Below are positions 62,075 through 64,000 of a DNA stretch of 64,000 bases, piece after piece; the first letter of the stretch is position 1, and every line of letters begins with the position of its first letter. The notes under the pieces are model-generated. The model saw only the letters and a list, made by a program, of their open reading frames with translations, had not been told where the DNA came from and made no database searches. The translations under genes were made by a program, and so were the position numbers. Location of the stretch: assembly GCA_023456105.1 (NCBI GenBank), contig JAEYAO010000025.1, forward strand, positions 59,742 to 123,741, in the 5' to 3' direction. The stretch is from Pseudomonadota bacterium (GTDB lineage: Bacteria > Pseudomonadota > Alphaproteobacteria > Caulobacterales > Caulobacteraceae).

Positions 62075-63421
62075 TCAGCTGACGGCGCGCTCGAACATGT
62101 CCGCCAGGCCTTCCGCCGCCAAGGGCTGGGTGCGCGGCTCGTGATAGTTGCCGTTGATCTGGCTTGCGGCGATGACATGGGCGCGGAAGCGGTGGAACAG
62201 CGCCTCGTCGGGCGGCGTCGGCTCCGACCAGAAGCGGTCAAGCGGCTTCTGGTCCGTCAGGCCTTCGAAGTCGAAGAAGGCGTCCCCGAGGACCTTGACC
62301 GGCGTATGGAAGCCCAAGGCGGACAGAGCCGCGCTGGAGTTGTTGACGACCATGCCCCGAGATGCGCGGCACAATTCGTTGAGATGGCCGCCGTCGATGA
62401 AATCCACCCGGTCGGCCACGCCGCGCTCCATCGCCAGCCAGCGCGTGATGCGACGCAGGCTGACGACGCCCGGATCCAGCGGATGGTTCTTGACCACTAG
62501 GCGGCAATCCCCGGGCGCATGACGAGCGAAGCTGTCCAGAGTCGCGGCCATAAAGGCGCTGTTGTCCGCATACTGCGAATAGCGCAGCAGTTGCATGTCG
62601 CCTTCGCGCTGCAGACAGACGATGAAGAACGGTCCGCGCGCCGCGATCTGCTCCGCATCGCGCGTGCGCCGGGGTCGGAAAGCGAGGCCGAGATAGCGTC
62701 GAACATGGCCGATGCACTGCTTCAACGGTGAATGCGGGTAATGAACAACGAAGTTGGGAAAGGCCGCCGACCCCATAGCTTCCGCTATGTGGTACAGGCT
62801 GATGTTGGCCACATGGTGCGGCAGGATGCGCCCGACAGGCTGCACCGCAGGCGGCGGCAGGGCCGGCGCGGCGTAGGCGCCGCGAAATCGCGGCAGTCCG
62901 CTTGAGCCGTTCACTCCATTGCGTTCAACGGTGATCCAGTCTGGGCGGAAGTAGCCGTTTTCGAGCACCCAGACGCGCGCGGCGAGCGCCTCGACCTGGG
63001 ACAGCACGGCCCGGTTATAGGGACCGCCTTCGCCAAAGACGATCAGGTCGGTGACGCCACCGGCGATGCCGGCGAGATCCGCCGCCCATTGCTCTGGACC
63101 CGGCTTGTAGATCAGCCCCCCCGCGCGGCGCCAGGACGCAGCGTCCGCGGCGTTGAAGATCATGCGCTGAACCGACGCCCCCCTCGCCTCGAGCGTTCTG
63201 GCCAGGATGCGGGCGAACCCGCCAAATGGCGCGGTGACGATCAGGAAGCGTCGGCCGCCGAGGCCTTGGGCGCCGACCGCCTCGCGCGGAGCGCTTCGGT
63301 GCTGAGCCGATGGCCAATGCGCCTCCCTCGCGTGCATTGCCACGCCGGGCTGGCGACGCGATCTGCTCCGGTACATCTGGCGTTCGGACAAGGGTCGCCG
63401 GAACGAGGGGAGATCAACCAC
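62075..63421 (-). CDS. kpsS: KpsS-like capsule polysaccharide beta-Kdo transferase
   Basis: KpsS adds the first beta-Kdo to the lysophosphatidylglycerol anchor of ABC-exported capsules. This 448-residue protein has the capsule-synthesis domain: RFLIVTAPFGGFARILARTL near 58, GLIYKPGPEQWAAD, ARVWVLENGYFRPDWITVER, GVNGSSGLPRFRG, CLQREGDMQLLRYSQY, LVVKNHPLDPGV and the donor-site block RGMVVNNSSAALSALGFHTP. The GTG start at 63421 has GGAGAG eight bases before it; ATGs at 63376 and 63337 lack such a site but would give a more usual N-terminus. It stands alone, about 50 kb from kpsM-E-T, and no kpsC, kpsF or kpsU is visible. Confidence 0.88.
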   Translation of the reverse strand: MVDLPSFRRPLSERQMYRSRSRRQPGVAMHAREAHWPSAQHRSAPREAVGAQGLGGRRFLIVTAPFGGFARILARTLEARGASVQRMIFNAADAASWRRAGGLIYKPGPEQWAADLAGIAGGVTDLIVFGEGGPYNRAVLSQVEALAARVWVLENGYFRPDWITVERNGVNGSSGLPRFRGAYAAPALPPPAVQPVGRILPHHVANISLYHIAEAMGSAAFPNFVVHYPHSPLKQCIGHVRRYLGLAFRPRRTRDAEQIAARGPFFIVCLQREGDMQLLRYSQYADNSAFMAATLDSFARHAPGDCRLVVKNHPLDPGVVSLRRITRWLAMERGVADRVDFIDGGHLNELCRASRGMVVNNSSAALSALGFHTPVKVLGDAFFDFEGLTDQKPLDRFWSEPTPPDEALFHRFRAHVIAASQINGNYHEPRTQPLAAEGLADMFERAVS

Positions 63422-63592
63422 GCGCGGCGCTCTCCAGACGGCGTCGGCCTTTCAGCCCAAGCCCCTCGCTCGATCCGGTTTCGCACACGCCGCACATGAC
63501 ACGTCTTTTGAGCCGCAGCGCGGGTTCGATCAAGAGAGTGATCCGCAACAAGCCGCAGGTGTTGTCTGTGCGCCAACCATTCACCCAGCAAC

Positions 63593-63625
63593 CAAAAGGC
63601 CGCCGCTCTTTTGGAGCGACGGCCT
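63593..63625 (-). terminator. Terminator downstream of the OmpA-family gene
   Basis: Minus-strand stem AGGCCG/CGGCCT continued by CGCTC/GAGCG with one mismatch around CAAAA, followed by TTTT. It separates the OmpA-family gene from the kpsS-like gene. Confidence 0.75.
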
Positions 63626-63662
63626 GATGTTCGTCATCGGTTTTCTTGATCCGGCTCGGGAG

Positions 63663-63690
63663 CGAGAGGGCCGGCGGGCCGGCTCTCTCG
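63663..63690. terminator. Perfect 12-base stem-loop in the OmpA-family 3' region
   Basis: CGAGAGGGCCGG pairs with CCGGCTCTCTCG (one G-U) around four bases, 15 bases past the OmpA-family stop. No T run follows. It may be part of the termination region or protect the 3' end of an abundant message. Confidence 0.6.
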
Positions 63691-63704
63691 TCCCCGCTCG
63701 GGTC

Positions 63705-64000
63705 TTAGAAGTTGATGTCGACGGTGGCGCGACGGTTCAGCGGTTCACGCACGCCGTCGGCGGTGGCGCGAGCCAGCTGGGTTTCGCCGCGGCCGTCCAG
63801 CGACACCACGCCGCCCGACACGCCCTGGGCGACCATGGCGTCAGCCACGGTGCGGGCGCGGCGGTTCGACAGGCCCACGTTGTAGGCGGCCGAGCCGGAG
63901 GTGTCGGCGTGGCCGACCACCAGCACGCGGGTCGGACGGCCCGACTTGGCGTAGTTGGCGGCCTGCGTCACCACCGAGCGGGCTTCCGCCGTCAGGTCCG
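63705..64000 (-). CDS. OmpA family protein, C-terminal domain only, 5' end outside the window
   Basis: The frame stays open to the right edge, so only the last 97 or so residues are visible. They form the OmpA C-terminal peptidoglycan-binding domain: VVTQAANYAKSG, RVLVVGHADTSGSAAYNVGL, SNRRARTVADAMVAQGVSG, GRGETQLARAT and the ending NRRATVDINF. The Asp and Arg of the diaminopimelate-binding site (GHADTSG and NRRA) are kept. The protein would link the outer membrane to peptidoglycan, with an N-terminal barrel or lipid anchor outside the window. Two stem-loops follow the stop. Confidence 0.93.
   Translation of the reverse strand, partial: DLTAEARSVVTQAANYAKSGRPTRVLVVGHADTSGSAAYNVGLSNRRARTVADAMVAQGVSGGVVSLDGRGETQLARATADGVREPLNRRATVDINF

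Overview
The window is high-GC (roughly two-thirds G+C by eye), densely coded DNA from an alphaproteobacterium of the Caulobacteraceae, most likely Brevundimonas or a close relative. The markers are a GcrA cell-cycle regulator, a PodJ-like polarity protein, EipA (DUF1134), several GANTC (CcrM) sites and CtrA-like boxes upstream of cell-cycle and envelope genes, and a UDP-sulfoquinovose synthase, fitting the sulfolipid reported from Brevundimonas. I see no tRNA, rRNA, CRISPR array or intact insertion sequence, and no gene-free stretch longer than about 300 bases.

Left part (1-11.2 kb): a surface-polysaccharide (capsule) locus. It holds a very long tandem glycosyltransferase cut by the left edge, an overlapping WcbI-like/GSCFA pair, a broken sulfotransferase remnant, an unknown gene coupled to a KpsT-like ATPase, a KpsE-like chain-length/export protein, a low-GC KpsM-like permease and a GT4 glycosyltransferase. 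Next (11.3-15 kb) is a proline catabolism pair, putA and a divergent Lrp/AsnC regulator with two palindromes between them. From 15 to 22 kb comes nucleotide-sugar supply: a GDP-mannose pyrophosphorylase/AGE-epimerase fusion, a glycosyltransferase, glmS and glmM.

22-40 kb: a three-gene cluster (beta-helix protein, apparently dead acid-phosphatase-like lipoprotein, small lipoprotein), a luciferase-like oxidoreductase, a second pyrophosphorylase/AGE fusion with different codon use, an aldo/keto reductase, a fatty-acid beta-oxidation pair (FadJ-like plus thiolase), a PQQ-type sugar dehydrogenase, GluQRS, a TIGR02186/TSUP pair, and a PodJ-like protein lacking an obvious C-terminal peptidoglycan-binding domain.

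40-64 kb: arginine biosynthesis (argD-argF), an orphan ABC-2 permease, gcrA, apaG, a dCTP deaminase, sqdB, an SDR protein, eipA, and the pheS-pheT operon interrupted by two small paralogous genes of unknown function. Then follow a CBS-containing hybrid histidine kinase, infC-rpmI-rplT, an ABHD10-like hydrolase, the agmatine-to-putrescine pair aguA-aguB, a TonB-dependent receptor preceded by a good Pho box, a KpsS-like capsule Kdo transferase about 50 kb from kpsMET, and the end of an OmpA-family gene cut by the right edge.

Functionally the window is dominated by envelope building: capsule assembly and export, sugar nucleotides, sulfolipid and envelope integrity. Cell-cycle control and phosphate starvation are visible as candidate sites in front of gcrA, podJ, eipA and the TonB receptor. 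All regulatory calls rest on motif reading only.
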